Shown piece by piece: positions 1 to 9,457 of a stretch of DNA of 64,000 bases. The stretch is from contig NZ_JAUCGJ010000005.1 of assembly GCF_030378065.1 (NCBI RefSeq), positions 56,231 through 120,230 of the forward strand, written 5' to 3'. Position numbers and translations under genes: made by a program. The stretch is from Candidatus Venteria ishoeyi (GTDB taxonomy: Bacteria; Pseudomonadota; Gammaproteobacteria; Beggiatoales; Beggiatoaceae). The notes under the pieces were generated by a model. It was not told the origin of the DNA and made no database searches. It worked only from the letters and a program-made list of their open reading frames with translations. Numbering within the stretch: the stretch's first letter is position 1; every line of letters begins with the position of its first letter.

Positions 1-2
1 TA

Positions 3-55
3 AGGAGTGAGAATTTTATAACTTCAGAAACTGGACTTATTTTATCCTCACTCCT
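3..55. repeat. MITE-like element A, internally deleted copy
   Basis: The ends are inverted (AGGAGTGAGAAT at the left, TCCTCACTCCT at the right) and match the ends of the longer copies at 11829, 35082 and 36317. Only about 53 bp remain, so the middle of the element is missing. It lies just downstream of the YgfB-family gene stop. No transposase is present. Confidence 0.75.
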
Positions 56-67
56 AAGGCGCATTCC

Positions 68-625
68 TTATTGTAAGCTTGGCTTGGTGGCCTGCACAGG
101 GTGCAATTCTTCATAAAATGTTAACATGCCCACCCGCAGGTATTCGACTAATTCCATATAGGCTTTTTCATTCGCTTCATCTTCTTCTAACTGGGTGTCC
201 ATCTGCGAGAAGCGCAACACATCGTCAATAAACTCTTTAACATTATCAGAATCTTTTGTTGAAGCCTTAAATTGTCCTAAACTGATGCCCAGCAAAAAAC
301 CATCACACCACTCTGTCAAGGCAATCACCCGTGTTGCCAGTGATTCCTGGTCAGTAGGCAATAATAAATCAATCTGCATATCGGCACTGTTAAGCTGATC
401 TAATACCCAGGTTTTGAGCTTGATTAAAACGCTTTTACCTTGCTCGGCCACAATATTACCCGCCTCAATGTCGCCAAGTACGACATGCAGCCAGCTTTGA
501 TCGCTGTTTGCAGAGTTGGCATTTGCTGGCCTGACACACAAATAACCACAAATAATACCGTGAACCTCAGCGGCATTCTGTTGTGCTTCAATACGTTGTA
601 ATGTAGTTTGAATGGCTTGATACAT
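68..625 (-). CDS. UPF0149 / YgfB-YecA family protein
   Basis: This 185-residue protein has the conserved shape of the UPF0149 (YgfB) family: an acidic all-helical protein with an N-terminal AEVHGIICGYLC segment and a central WCDGFLLGI segment. The family's biochemical role is only partly known; in Pseudomonas YgfB influences expression of other genes. The zinc-binding C-terminal tail found in YecA is not present. The gene stands alone, with a repeat element at its 3' side and an AT-rich gap of about 130 bp at its 5' side. The family call is strong. A specific function cannot be read from the sequence. Confidence 0.85.
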   Translation of the reverse strand: MYQAIQTTLQRIEAQQNAAEVHGIICGYLCVRPANANSANSDQSWLHVVLGDIEAGNIVAEQGKSVLIKLKTWVLDQLNSADMQIDLLLPTDQESLATRVIALTEWCDGFLLGISLGQFKASTKDSDNVKEFIDDVLRFSQMDTQLEEDEANEKAYMELVEYLRVGMLTFYEELHPVQATKPSLQ

Positions 626-755
626 ATTATACTTTATATTTTTAGTTTAAGGGATTCTGTTCATTGTCAATGTACTTATTAATAATCAAGGCTATTCTCA
701 GGGGAAGAAAAAAGTAATGTGAAGAACATTCTGTACTTTTTGTTGTCTACTAGAT

Positions 756-1802
756 CTATTTTTTAGCATGTTCATTTTCTGTAATACCAAGGAGTTCTAG
801 TTTTGCTGGATCATCTATTTCTAACAACTGTTTTTGCACTTCCTCACCAATAGAATGAGTTGTATTATTGATTGTTATTTTAGCTTGTCCATCAAGAAGA
901 ATATTGAGTTCTTTAGCAATAATGACAGCAGACTTTGATATATGTTCTTTCGCCTCATTAATATCAATCCCTTGACTTTCTAGTTTTGATGTGAATTCAA
1001 GAACTGTATTAACGGCATCAACTTTCCTTGGTATACCAGACAGTTTCCCTTCTTTTGTATAATTTCTATAAATATAAGAAGCTGATGAATTTATGAACTC
1101 AATCATTAGGCTGATTATTTTATTGTCTCCTATAACCTTTGCCCACATACTTCCCGATTCTATTTTGTTAACTATCAAAGGGTGTTCAGATATGGAAACA
1201 TTGAGTAATGAACAAAGCTCATTATATATCATATCAATTGCATTCAATTTAACTGCAAATTTATTTAAGCTCATAGATGAGGGAAGAAGCAATGAAAGTG
1301 CTTCATGATCTTCTAGCTCATAATGCTGCTCTTCAAGGTTGCTCTCAAAAAATAATAGTGCTGTTTTAAAACCATTTAGTATAGAGGAAAGTTTTCTTGC
1401 CTCTGTTATTACAGGTGCAGCATTTTGGGGGCTATATGAGCTGATAAATATTTCATATTTATTAGCAAACAAATCTATATTTTTAGAAATAGCATCTATC
1501 ATACTTAAATCATCTAGCTCATAATTTTGAGTATTTTTTAAACTTTTTTGAAACCCTTCTAAAGATGAGTAAAACTCCCTTATATTAATATTTTCTACAA
1601 TATTCTTTAATTGAGCGAGATGATTACGCAACTGATTTGCAGCAGCATTAGTTTTTTCTCCACCTTGACCAATTTGTACTAAATAATTATCTATCCCTGG
1701 GAAGCTAGAGTTAATTGCATTAAGCATTGAGAAGAATTGAGCTGCTTCTTCAAAAGCTTCTAATAACTTTTTTGCCTCATCTCTTAGTTGGAATGAAAGC
1801 AC
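756..1802 (-). CDS. hypothetical protein, helical, accessory
   Basis: I do not recognise this 348-residue protein. It starts at GTG, with a good AGGAG ribosome binding site about six bases upstream. It is predicted to be largely helical and acidic, with no signal peptide, no membrane segment and no nucleotide-binding motif that I can see. Its DNA is clearly more AT-rich than ybeD and gspF next to it, which suggests recent acquisition or weak selection on codon use. It lies on the same strand as gspF and ybeD, 26 bp downstream of ybeD, so it could be read through from that operon. Whether it belongs to a defence or signalling system cannot be told from sequence alone. Confidence 0.6.
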   Translation of the reverse strand: MLSFQLRDEAKKLLEAFEEAAQFFSMLNAINSSFPGIDNYLVQIGQGGEKTNAAANQLRNHLAQLKNIVENINIREFYSSLEGFQKSLKNTQNYELDDLSMIDAISKNIDLFANKYEIFISSYSPQNAAPVITEARKLSSILNGFKTALLFFESNLEEQHYELEDHEALSLLLPSSMSLNKFAVKLNAIDMIYNELCSLLNVSISEHPLIVNKIESGSMWAKVIGDNKIISLMIEFINSSASYIYRNYTKEGKLSGIPRKVDAVNTVLEFTSKLESQGIDINEAKEHISKSAVIIAKELNILLDGQAKITINNTTHSIGEEVQKQLLEIDDPAKLELLGITENEHAKK

Positions 1803-1828
1803 CTATATCTCCTTTTTAATATTAGTAA

Positions 1829-2098
1829 CTACAATACCATAGTAACCCGCTCATGCTCACTTAACTCGTAATACAGGTTATCCAGTTGTTCGCGGCTTTG
1901 CGCTTGTATATTCACTGTGACGGAAAGGTAATTTCCACCCTTGCTGGCGCGGCTGCTGACCGCGCCTTCTGTAATATCCCCACAATGACGGCGGATGATC
2001 TCCACCACCAGTCTATCAAAATCCGGGCTTGACTTGCCCATGACTTTAATGGGGAAATCGCAGGGAAAGTTAAACAGTTCTTCTTTTTTTTCAGTCAT
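1829..2098 (-). CDS. ybeD: YbeD / UPF0250 family protein (DUF493)
   Basis: This 89-residue protein matches the YbeD/DUF493 family over its full length: FPCDFPIKVMG at the N-terminus, then VSSRASKGGNYLSVTV and a C-terminal ERVTMVL. The family has an ACT-like fold. In enterobacteria the gene often lies beside lipoyl transferase lipB, which is not the case here. The start codon overlaps the stop codon of gspF by one base (TAATG), so translation is probably coupled. The biochemical function is not firmly known. Family assignment is strong because of matching length and motifs. Confidence 0.88.
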   Translation of the reverse strand: MTEKKEELFNFPCDFPIKVMGKSSPDFDRLVVEIIRRHCGDITEGAVSSRASKGGNYLSVTVNIQAQSREQLDNLYYELSEHERVTMVL

Positions 2099-3303
2099 TA
2101 TTGTACCAGTTGATTCAGTTCAAAAATCGGCATCAAAATCGCCAATACAATGGTTAATACCACGCCGCCCATCAATAAAATCAAAAGCGGCTCAAACAAA
2201 CCTAAAGCCACTGCAATCAGACTTTGTACTTCATGTTCCTGATTTTGCGCAGCACGCTCCAGCATGGCTTCAAGCTCACCGCTGTTTTCACCGCTGGCGA
2301 TTAAATGCAAGGTAATCGGGGGAAACAGTTTGCTTTGTGATAAGGCATTATACAGGCTGCTGCCTTCGCGCACACGCTCACTGGCTTTTTGCACTGCCTG
2401 ACGCATGGGCAGGTTATTGAGCACTGCGGCTGCAATTTTTAATCCCTCCAGCAAAGGCACACCACTGGCATTGAGTATACTCAAAGTGCGGGTAAAACGC
2501 GCTGCCTGCACGCCGCGTTCCAGCCGCCCGATGACAGGTAAACGTAAAATCAGATGATGAAAATGTATTTTTGCCGATTCAAAACGCAACCAATAACGCA
2601 TTGCCAGGAACAGCAATAGCACCGCAAAAAATAACAATAAACCCCAGCTATTTAAAAAGTCGCTGAGCTGAATTAAAAAGCGGGTCAGCCAAGGGAGTTC
2701 CTGCTGCAAGTGAGTGAATACCTGTACCACTTCCGGCACCACATAAGCCAACAAGCCAAAGACCACCAATAAGGCAACACTGCTGAGCAGGGCAGGATAA
2801 AACAAAGCCAGCAATACTCTATTTTGTAATTGCTGGCGGCTTTCAGTGTAATCTGCCAGACGCTCTAATACCACATCCAGATGCCCGGATTGTTCTCCTG
2901 CTGCCACTGTTGCCTGATAAATTTCTGGAAATGCTTGGGGAAATGCCTTTAAGCCCTCAGCCAGACTGTGGCCTTCCACCACTTTAGAGCGCACTGCCAG
3001 TATCAAGCTTTTTAAGGTGGCTTTTTCACTTTGTTCAGCCACTGCGCGTAAGGCTTCTTCCAGTGCTAATCCTGCTTTAACCAGCGTTGCCAGTTGCCTT
3101 GTCAACAATGCCAAATCAGCCGCCGACAACGAGCCGCCACGCCGCCTTTGCCGGGTATTTTTGCGAATGACCTCTTCAACACTAAGTGGTGTCAATTGCT
3201 GATCCCGCAAATGCTGGCGCACCTGACGCGGAGTGTCGCCTTCCTGCACACCTTTACAGGTGCGACCGGCGCTATTTAATGCAGTATATTCAAAAGCAGG
3301 CAT
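2098..3303 (-). CDS. gspF: type II secretion inner-membrane platform protein GspF
   Basis: This 401-residue protein has the two tandem GspF domains (about residues 70-190 and 270-390) and three membrane segments (about 165-190, 215-235 and 370-395) of the GspF/PilC family. The N-terminal MPAFEYTALNSAGR is diagnostic. GspF sits in the inner membrane and links the ATPase GspE to the pseudopilus. No other gsp genes are nearby, so the remaining secretion components must lie elsewhere. A PilC role in type IV pili is the alternative, but the N-terminal signature favours GspF. ybeD follows with a one-base overlap. Confidence 0.88.
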   Translation of the reverse strand: MPAFEYTALNSAGRTCKGVQEGDTPRQVRQHLRDQQLTPLSVEEVIRKNTRQRRRGGSLSAADLALLTRQLATLVKAGLALEEALRAVAEQSEKATLKSLILAVRSKVVEGHSLAEGLKAFPQAFPEIYQATVAAGEQSGHLDVVLERLADYTESRQQLQNRVLLALFYPALLSSVALLVVFGLLAYVVPEVVQVFTHLQQELPWLTRFLIQLSDFLNSWGLLLFFAVLLLFLAMRYWLRFESAKIHFHHLILRLPVIGRLERGVQAARFTRTLSILNASGVPLLEGLKIAAAVLNNLPMRQAVQKASERVREGSSLYNALSQSKLFPPITLHLIASGENSGELEAMLERAAQNQEHEVQSLIAVALGLFEPLLILLMGGVVLTIVLAILMPIFELNQLVQ

Positions 3304-3373
3304 TGGTTGTTAAATAGAGTAGAATGGAGAGGTTTAAACATTATCCAATAATAATGTCATGGATGAAGTAAAA

Positions 3374-3754
3374 ATGCGATTTAATTTTTTTAATATTTTT
3401 ATACTGATGGTGTTGTTGAGTACAGCATTTTTAAGTGTTCATGCCAATGAAGCATCAGATTTTGAGCACCAAACCGGATTAGCCTCCTATTACAGTGATA
3501 AATTACAAGGCAGAAGTACAGCCAGTGGTCAGCCCTATGATAAGGATAAATTAAGCGCAGCACACTTATCATTGCCTTTTGGTACCTTGCTTCGCGTGAC
3601 CAATCTTGCTAATGGCAAGCATGTGATAATCCCCGTTAATGACCGGGGGCCGTATAGAGATAAACGTATTATTGATGTTTCCCGTAAAGCGGCAGAGGCT
3701 TTGGATATGATTTCAGCCGGTATTATCAAGGTGAGTATTGAAATACAAAAATAA
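3374..3754 (+). CDS. RlpA-like double-psi beta-barrel lipoprotein/secreted protein
   Basis: A signal peptide (MRFNFFNIFILMVLLSTAFL...HA) is followed by one double-psi beta-barrel domain with the RlpA hallmarks GLASYYSDKLQGRSTASG, LPFGTLLRVTN and VNDRGPY. RlpA proteins bind or cleave denuded glycan strands at the septum. The protein is short (126 residues) and has no SPOR domain, so it is a minimal family member. The catalytic-type Asp and His seen in active RlpA correspond to VNDRGP and SAAHLSLPFG here. An upstream ATG at 3359 would add five residues; the start at 3374 places the signal peptide correctly. It is divergent from gspF. Confidence 0.82.
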   Translation: MRFNFFNIFILMVLLSTAFLSVHANEASDFEHQTGLASYYSDKLQGRSTASGQPYDKDKLSAAHLSLPFGTLLRVTNLANGKHVIIPVNDRGPYRDKRIIDVSRKAAEALDMISAGIIKVSIEIQK

Positions 3755-3787
3755 TTTCCTGTTCCCGGACAGACTTCCTTTGTTTCA

Positions 3788-5269
3788 TTATCCTGTCACT
3801 TTACTGGCTATTTTTTTGCGTTTATGTTGTTTCTGTTTACCTGCTTTCCATTGCCGTAACTTACGATAAATAGTTGAGGCATCAATTTCCAGAAAAATAG
3901 CCGCTCTGGAAATATCGCCATCACACGCTTTTAAGGCAGTTTCTATGCATTCTTTTTCCATCTGCCATAATGGACGAATTTGCTGGCTGACTGGATAATG
4001 GGACTCCGGCCTGGAATCTAGTATTTCAGAGAAATGATTGTCGGCTAAATTTATATTATCACTGCCAGGCAACTGGTTTAATGGTTCAGGCAGCATATCC
4101 GGTGTCATATAACGTCCATCATTTAAAACCACTGTATTATGTATGACATTTTGCAATTGCCGAACATTGCCCGGCCAGTGATACTGATGTAACAGATAGG
4201 CAGTTTCAGGATTAAACCCGATAAAAGATTTTTGTTCCTGACGGCTATATTGTTCTAAAAAATATTGTGAAATCATTAAGATGTCATTGTCACGCTTGTG
4301 CAGGGCAGGCAGCCGAATCGGTACGACATTTAAGCGATAATACAAGTCTTCACGAAACTTTCCTTCATGTACATCTTTGTCAATGTCATGGTTCGTTGCG
4401 CAAATAAACCGTACATCAACTGTTTCCACTTGCGAATTGCCAATTTTCTGAAATTGCCCGGTTTGGATAAAACGTAATAATTTTCGTTGCGAGTCCAGCG
4501 GCATATCCGCGATTTCATCCAGAAACAGCGTACCTTTATGCGCCTGACTTGCCGCACCCTGCCGGTTCTGATGCGCACCGGTAAATGCACCTTTGACATG
4601 ACCAAAAATTTCACTTTCTAACAAATTTTCAGGAATGGCTGCACAATTAATAGCAATAAAGGGTTGTTCTTTACGGCGACTTTCTGCATGAATGGCTTGT
4701 GCGCAGAGTTCTTTACCCGTGCCGCTCTCCCCGGTAATAAATACCGGGGCTTTACTGGTTGCAACTTGATCGATAATGCGATAGATCGTCTGCATGGCAA
4801 TCGAAGCGCCGATAAAATCATGATAATGATCACGGGAAACACCTTGTTGATAGGTATTTTCCAATTCGATCAATGTTTGATGGCGTAAAGCATTGTGAAT
4901 CGTCATCACTAAGCGTTCCGTGCCAAAAGGATATTCAATAAAATCCAATGCCTGATATTTTTTTGCCCAGTGTGCAATTTTTTGCTCTACACAACCAAAC
5001 AAGACCAGTGCTGGCATATATTTTTTCAGGCTTGCGGCAAACTCAGATTCATGTGCCTGTAATTGTTCTAATGCCAACAGCACCAAGCGTGGAGACTGCG
5101 TTGCCAGGACTGACAGCGCATTATTGAGTTGATTAACGCGGACAACAGACCAGGAGATATCGGATAAACCATCAAAACAGGCATTGGGCTGAGTCCCCAT
5201 CGTTTCTGCTTCAATCAGTAAAATATCAACATTCTGTCTGGAAGTCCGGTTTAAATTTATTTTATCCAT
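3788..5269 (-). CDS. sigma-54 dependent transcriptional activator with degenerate receiver
   Basis: The order is a receiver-like domain (residues 1-120), an AAA+ sigma-54 interaction domain (about 145-380) and a Fis-type helix-turn-helix at the C-terminus. Walker A is GESGTGKE, the sigma-54 contact loop GAFTGA is intact, and Walker B is GTLFLDEIADMP. The receiver lacks the phosphorylatable Asp (RLVLLALEQ in place of the usual LLD) and the conserved Lys (IEYPF in place of KPF). Activity is therefore probably controlled by a ligand or by expression, as in VpsR or FleQ, not by phosphorylation. The open frame extends upstream to 5515, but that would overlap the divergent gene at 5399; Met at 5269 begins the recognisable domain. 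Confidence 0.85.
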   Translation of the reverse strand: MDKINLNRTSRQNVDILLIEAETMGTQPNACFDGLSDISWSVVRVNQLNNALSVLATQSPRLVLLALEQLQAHESEFAASLKKYMPALVLFGCVEQKIAHWAKKYQALDFIEYPFGTERLVMTIHNALRHQTLIELENTYQQGVSRDHYHDFIGASIAMQTIYRIIDQVATSKAPVFITGESGTGKELCAQAIHAESRRKEQPFIAINCAAIPENLLESEIFGHVKGAFTGAHQNRQGAASQAHKGTLFLDEIADMPLDSQRKLLRFIQTGQFQKIGNSQVETVDVRFICATNHDIDKDVHEGKFREDLYYRLNVVPIRLPALHKRDNDILMISQYFLEQYSRQEQKSFIGFNPETAYLLHQYHWPGNVRQLQNVIHNTVVLNDGRYMTPDMLPEPLNQLPGSDNINLADNHFSEILDSRPESHYPVSQQIRPLWQMEKECIETALKACDGDISRAAIFLEIDASTIYRKLRQWKAGKQKQHKRKKIASKVTG

Positions 5270-5398
5270 CCTTACACGCGCATTAAAAAATTTAGCAAAA
5301 AATAGCGCAGTCACAGTATATAATGCAGCGCTGTCAGTAATAAGCAGGTTGCCCCTGCTAAACGTTAATGCAAAAATTGTTTCAGGTATGATGGGCGC

Positions 5399-5965
5399 AT
5401 GAAAAAAATTATTTATTTGCTTTGTATCAGTGCAGCGATGGTGGTGTCTTTCAGCCATATTCAAGCACGGCTGGCGCAGACCAGGGCACAAAATGGTATT
5501 AATGAACACGTCCAAACGCTGGCTTTGTTAAAACAACAAAGTCAGCATTTATCTATGGCGCAGCAATTACGCTCTGATTTATTACCCAGCATTGCAAACT
5601 TGACTGCCAAAATTGAATGGGAAAAAGAGAATATTCAGGCCGCCCAGACCTTTGCCGCACCGGCGGTAATGTGGTTAGCCCTCAGTTTGTGGGCTTTGGC
5701 ATTGTTATTGTGGCTTAAGTGGTTTCAACATCTGGCAAAAAAACGTAAGCCCTGGAAACGCAAAAGCAGCAGGATGCATTGGCAACAACAAGCCGTATTT
5801 TTTTCAGGTTTGGGCTTTTTGCTCGGTAGCATTTTGCTGCCATTGTTTTATGCGCGCGTGGATATGTGGATGGTCTTATCATTAGCCGGTGTTGGTGTTG
5901 CTGTCACCTTATTAGGCATACGTCTGATGAAACCGAAAAAAGCCAATGTCAGCAGAAATGTTTAG
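5399..5965 (+). CDS. hypothetical membrane protein
   Basis: This 188-residue protein has an N-terminal hydrophobic segment (about 3-20, signal anchor or signal peptide), a helical stretch, a membrane segment at about 88-110 and two more at about 135-152 and 155-173, with a very basic loop KKRKPWKRKSSR between them. I do not recognise the family. It is divergent from the sigma-54 activator, so that regulator could control it. The stop is followed within 10 bp by repeat element B. Confidence 0.6.
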   Translation: MKKIIYLLCISAAMVVSFSHIQARLAQTRAQNGINEHVQTLALLKQQSQHLSMAQQLRSDLLPSIANLTAKIEWEKENIQAAQTFAAPAVMWLALSLWALALLLWLKWFQHLAKKRKPWKRKSSRMHWQQQAVFFSGLGFLLGSILLPLFYARVDMWMVLSLAGVGVAVTLLGIRLMKPKKANVSRNV

Positions 5966-5974
5966 CAATTGTCA

Positions 5975-6137
5975 AGGAGGCTGTCCGAGAACACAAGACC
6001 TACTGCGGAAAAGCTGGATTTGGCCAGATTTCTCCCTTATTTTCGTTAAATAGAACCACTATTCGCCTCAAATAATGAAAAAATCTGATTCAAACCAGCT
6101 TCCCCTCGCTACGGCCTCTGTTCTCGGACAACCTCCT
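5975..6137. repeat. MITE-like element B, copy 1
   Basis: The terminal inverted repeats AGGAGGCTGTCCGAGAACA and TGTTCTCGGACAACCTCCT enclose about 125 bp. The body matches copies at 15680 and 35479 in opposite orientation. The element contains no transposase. It carries an open frame beginning at 6075 that runs into the downstream uracil-DNA glycosylase gene. Confidence 0.85.
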
Positions 6138-6160
6138 ACTCATAAATTCCCGGAAACACC

Positions 6161-6193
6161 AAACCTTCCAGGTCTTGGAGACCTGGAAGGTTT
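6161..6193. repeat. palindromic repeat D, copy 1
   Basis: A perfect inverted repeat: 15-bp arms AAACCTTCCAGGTCT and its complement, separated by TGG. A close relative lies at 18101. It lies between element B and the glycosylase start, so the transcript carries a strong stem-loop ahead of the gene. Confidence 0.85.
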
Positions 6194-6212
6194 TCAGAAA
6201 TCAGGCATAGCC

Positions 6213-7238
6213 ATGTCATTATCTCGCCGCTTATATCTGGAACAAATGGGCATTACCCTGTGGCAACGCCGCGATATCACCTCATCACAAGGCGCTGACT
6301 TAGTGCCTGATACCCCTACTGTCGCTAAAACCACAGTTGCAACAACAACCCAGCCTGATGCAATGACAATAAAAACGGAAACCTTAAACGAACTAGCACC
6401 AATACAGTTTGCCCAAGAGCCTGTCATTCAGAAACCTGTTGTCCAGGAACCTGATCCCCTTATCCAGCCCCCCGCAACAGTTGAAAACACGGAAGCAATG
6501 ATGCTGGAGCCACCACCCGCCTGGTTGGATATACCGCCAGAAGTTGATTTTGATGATGGCTTTGAACCTGTATTTCCTGAAGGCTTAGCTGAGCCTGAAG
6601 TGCCGGACATGCCACCAGCACAAGCTATCATCGATCCCTGGGTCAAGCGCGCACAGGACATCAGCCAACTGGATTGGGATGCCTTGCAACAACAGGTCAG
6701 CGCCTGCCAGGATTGTCCACTGGCACAGACCCGTCAACATACAGTTTTTGGTATGGGAAATAAGCAAGCGAATTGGTTATTAATTGGTGAAGCGTCGGGG
6801 AGTGACGAGGATCGTCTGGGTGAGCCTTTTGTCGGGCGCGCAGGAAAATTGCTCAACGCCATGCTGACGGCAGTTGGCGCTAACCGGGAGCAGGTTTATA
6901 TTGCCAATACCGTAAAATGCCATCCACCACACAACCGTGATCCCAACGCCCCGGAAATTAAACGTTGCGCGCCTTTTCTGGAGCGCCAGATTCAGTTGCT
7001 GCAACCGCGTTTGATTCTGGCGTTAGGCAAGGTTGCCGCGCAACGTCTGTTGCAAACTGAAGCCGCGATGGCAAGTTTTCGTCAGCAACAATATACCTAC
7101 GGTGAAAATAAAATACCGCTGCTGGTGACTTATCACCCGGCATATTTATTACGCAGACCGAAAGAAAAAGCCAAAGCCTGGGAAGATTTACTGCGCGCTA
7201 TCACCTTGGTGCCGGTGACAGGGCAGGATAGCCCATAA
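6213..7238 (+). CDS. uracil-DNA glycosylase, family 4 (Fe-S)
   Basis: The C-terminal 185 residues form a family-4 uracil-DNA glycosylase, which removes uracil from DNA to start base-excision repair. Counting from the upstream ATG at 6075, the four Fe-S cysteines are Cys211, Cys214, Cys282 and Cys298. The water-activating motif GEASGSDED and the PFVGRAG segment are at 238-257, and the DNA-contact motif TYHPAYLLR is at 352. The preceding 150 residues are a Pro/Glu-rich low-complexity linker. The frame is open from 6075, but that stretch is repeat DNA (element B plus a palindrome). MSLSRRLYLEQMGI at 6213 looks like the ancestral start, giving 341 residues. Confidence 0.88.
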   Translation: MSLSRRLYLEQMGITLWQRRDITSSQGADLVPDTPTVAKTTVATTTQPDAMTIKTETLNELAPIQFAQEPVIQKPVVQEPDPLIQPPATVENTEAMMLEPPPAWLDIPPEVDFDDGFEPVFPEGLAEPEVPDMPPAQAIIDPWVKRAQDISQLDWDALQQQVSACQDCPLAQTRQHTVFGMGNKQANWLLIGEASGSDEDRLGEPFVGRAGKLLNAMLTAVGANREQVYIANTVKCHPPHNRDPNAPEIKRCAPFLERQIQLLQPRLILALGKVAAQRLLQTEAAMASFRQQQYTYGENKIPLLVTYHPAYLLRRPKEKAKAWEDLLRAITLVPVTGQDSP

Positions 7239-7258
7239 TGGAAAGGCCTTCCAGCCTC

Positions 7259-7879
7259 CTAGCCCACTGCTGTCGCAACCTGCTCTATCAACAACTTCAC
7301 CTGTTGATATTTCATTTTCATTGCCGCCTTATTCACCACCAGACGGGAGCTGATGTCAGCAATATGCTCCATCGGCTCCAGACCATTGGCACGCAGGGTG
7401 TTGCCGGTATCCACCACATCCACAATCCGATCCGCCATGCCCACCAGCGGGGCCAACTCCATTGAACCATATAACTTGATGATTTCGACCTGCTCCCCTT
7501 TGCTGGCAAAATAGGAACGTGCGACATTAACAAATTTGGTGGCAATGCGTAAGCGTTGTTGCTTAATCACTTTGTTGGGATCGCCAGCAACCATCAATTT
7601 ACACTGGGCAATTTTTAAGTCCACGGGTTCATAAAGCTCATTGCTATCATATTCCAGCAAGACATCTTTCCCCGCCACACCGACATCCGCACCGCCGTGT
7701 TCAACATAAGTCGGCACATCTGTGGCGCGAATAATCACCAGTTCCACATCTTTCTGATTGGTAGGTAAAATCAGTTTACGTGATGTTTCGGGGCTTTCCA
7801 GGGGTTTGATGCCTGCCTGCGCCAGCAGCGGCAGAGTTTCTTTAAAAATACGGCCTTTTGAGAGTGCAATTCTTAACAT
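7259..7879 (-). CDS. hisG: ATP phosphoribosyltransferase, short form HisG
   Basis: HisG joins ATP and phosphoribosyl pyrophosphate in the first step of histidine synthesis. At 206 residues this is the short form, which lacks the C-terminal regulatory domain and normally needs HisZ as partner; hisZ is not in the window. Motifs include [18 protein letters not shown] at the N-terminus, [12 protein letters not shown], and the PRPP-binding stretch [16 protein letters not shown]. It follows murA by nine bases. The order ibaG-murA-hisG is common in gammaproteobacteria. Confidence 0.95.
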   Translation of the reverse strand: MLRIALSKGRIFKETLPLLAQAGIKPLESPETSRKLILPTNQKDVELVIIRATDVPTYVEHGGADVGVAGKDVLLEYDSNELYEPVDLKIAQCKLMVAGDPNKVIKQQRLRIATKFVNVARSYFASKGEQVEIIKLYGSMELAPLVGMADRIVDVVDTGNTLRANGLEPMEHIADISSRLVVNKAAMKMKYQQVKLLIEQVATAVG

Positions 7880-7888
7880 GGACTGATC

Positions 7889-9380
<1,492 letters not shown>

Positions 9381-9457
9381 AATTCCAGATACACATAAAA
9401 CGGGTAATTTTACTTTTTATGGACTGAGAATGTAAGGTATTTATTGCACATGACATT

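Noticed and set aside
2098..3303. PilC of a type IV pilus.
   Set aside because: Possible because the families are related, but the MPAFEYTALNSAGR start and lack of pil genes favour GspF.
7238..7465. 75-residue frame downstream of the uracil-DNA glycosylase.
   Set aside because: It is antisense to hisG and His/Leu-rich, as expected of a shadow frame.
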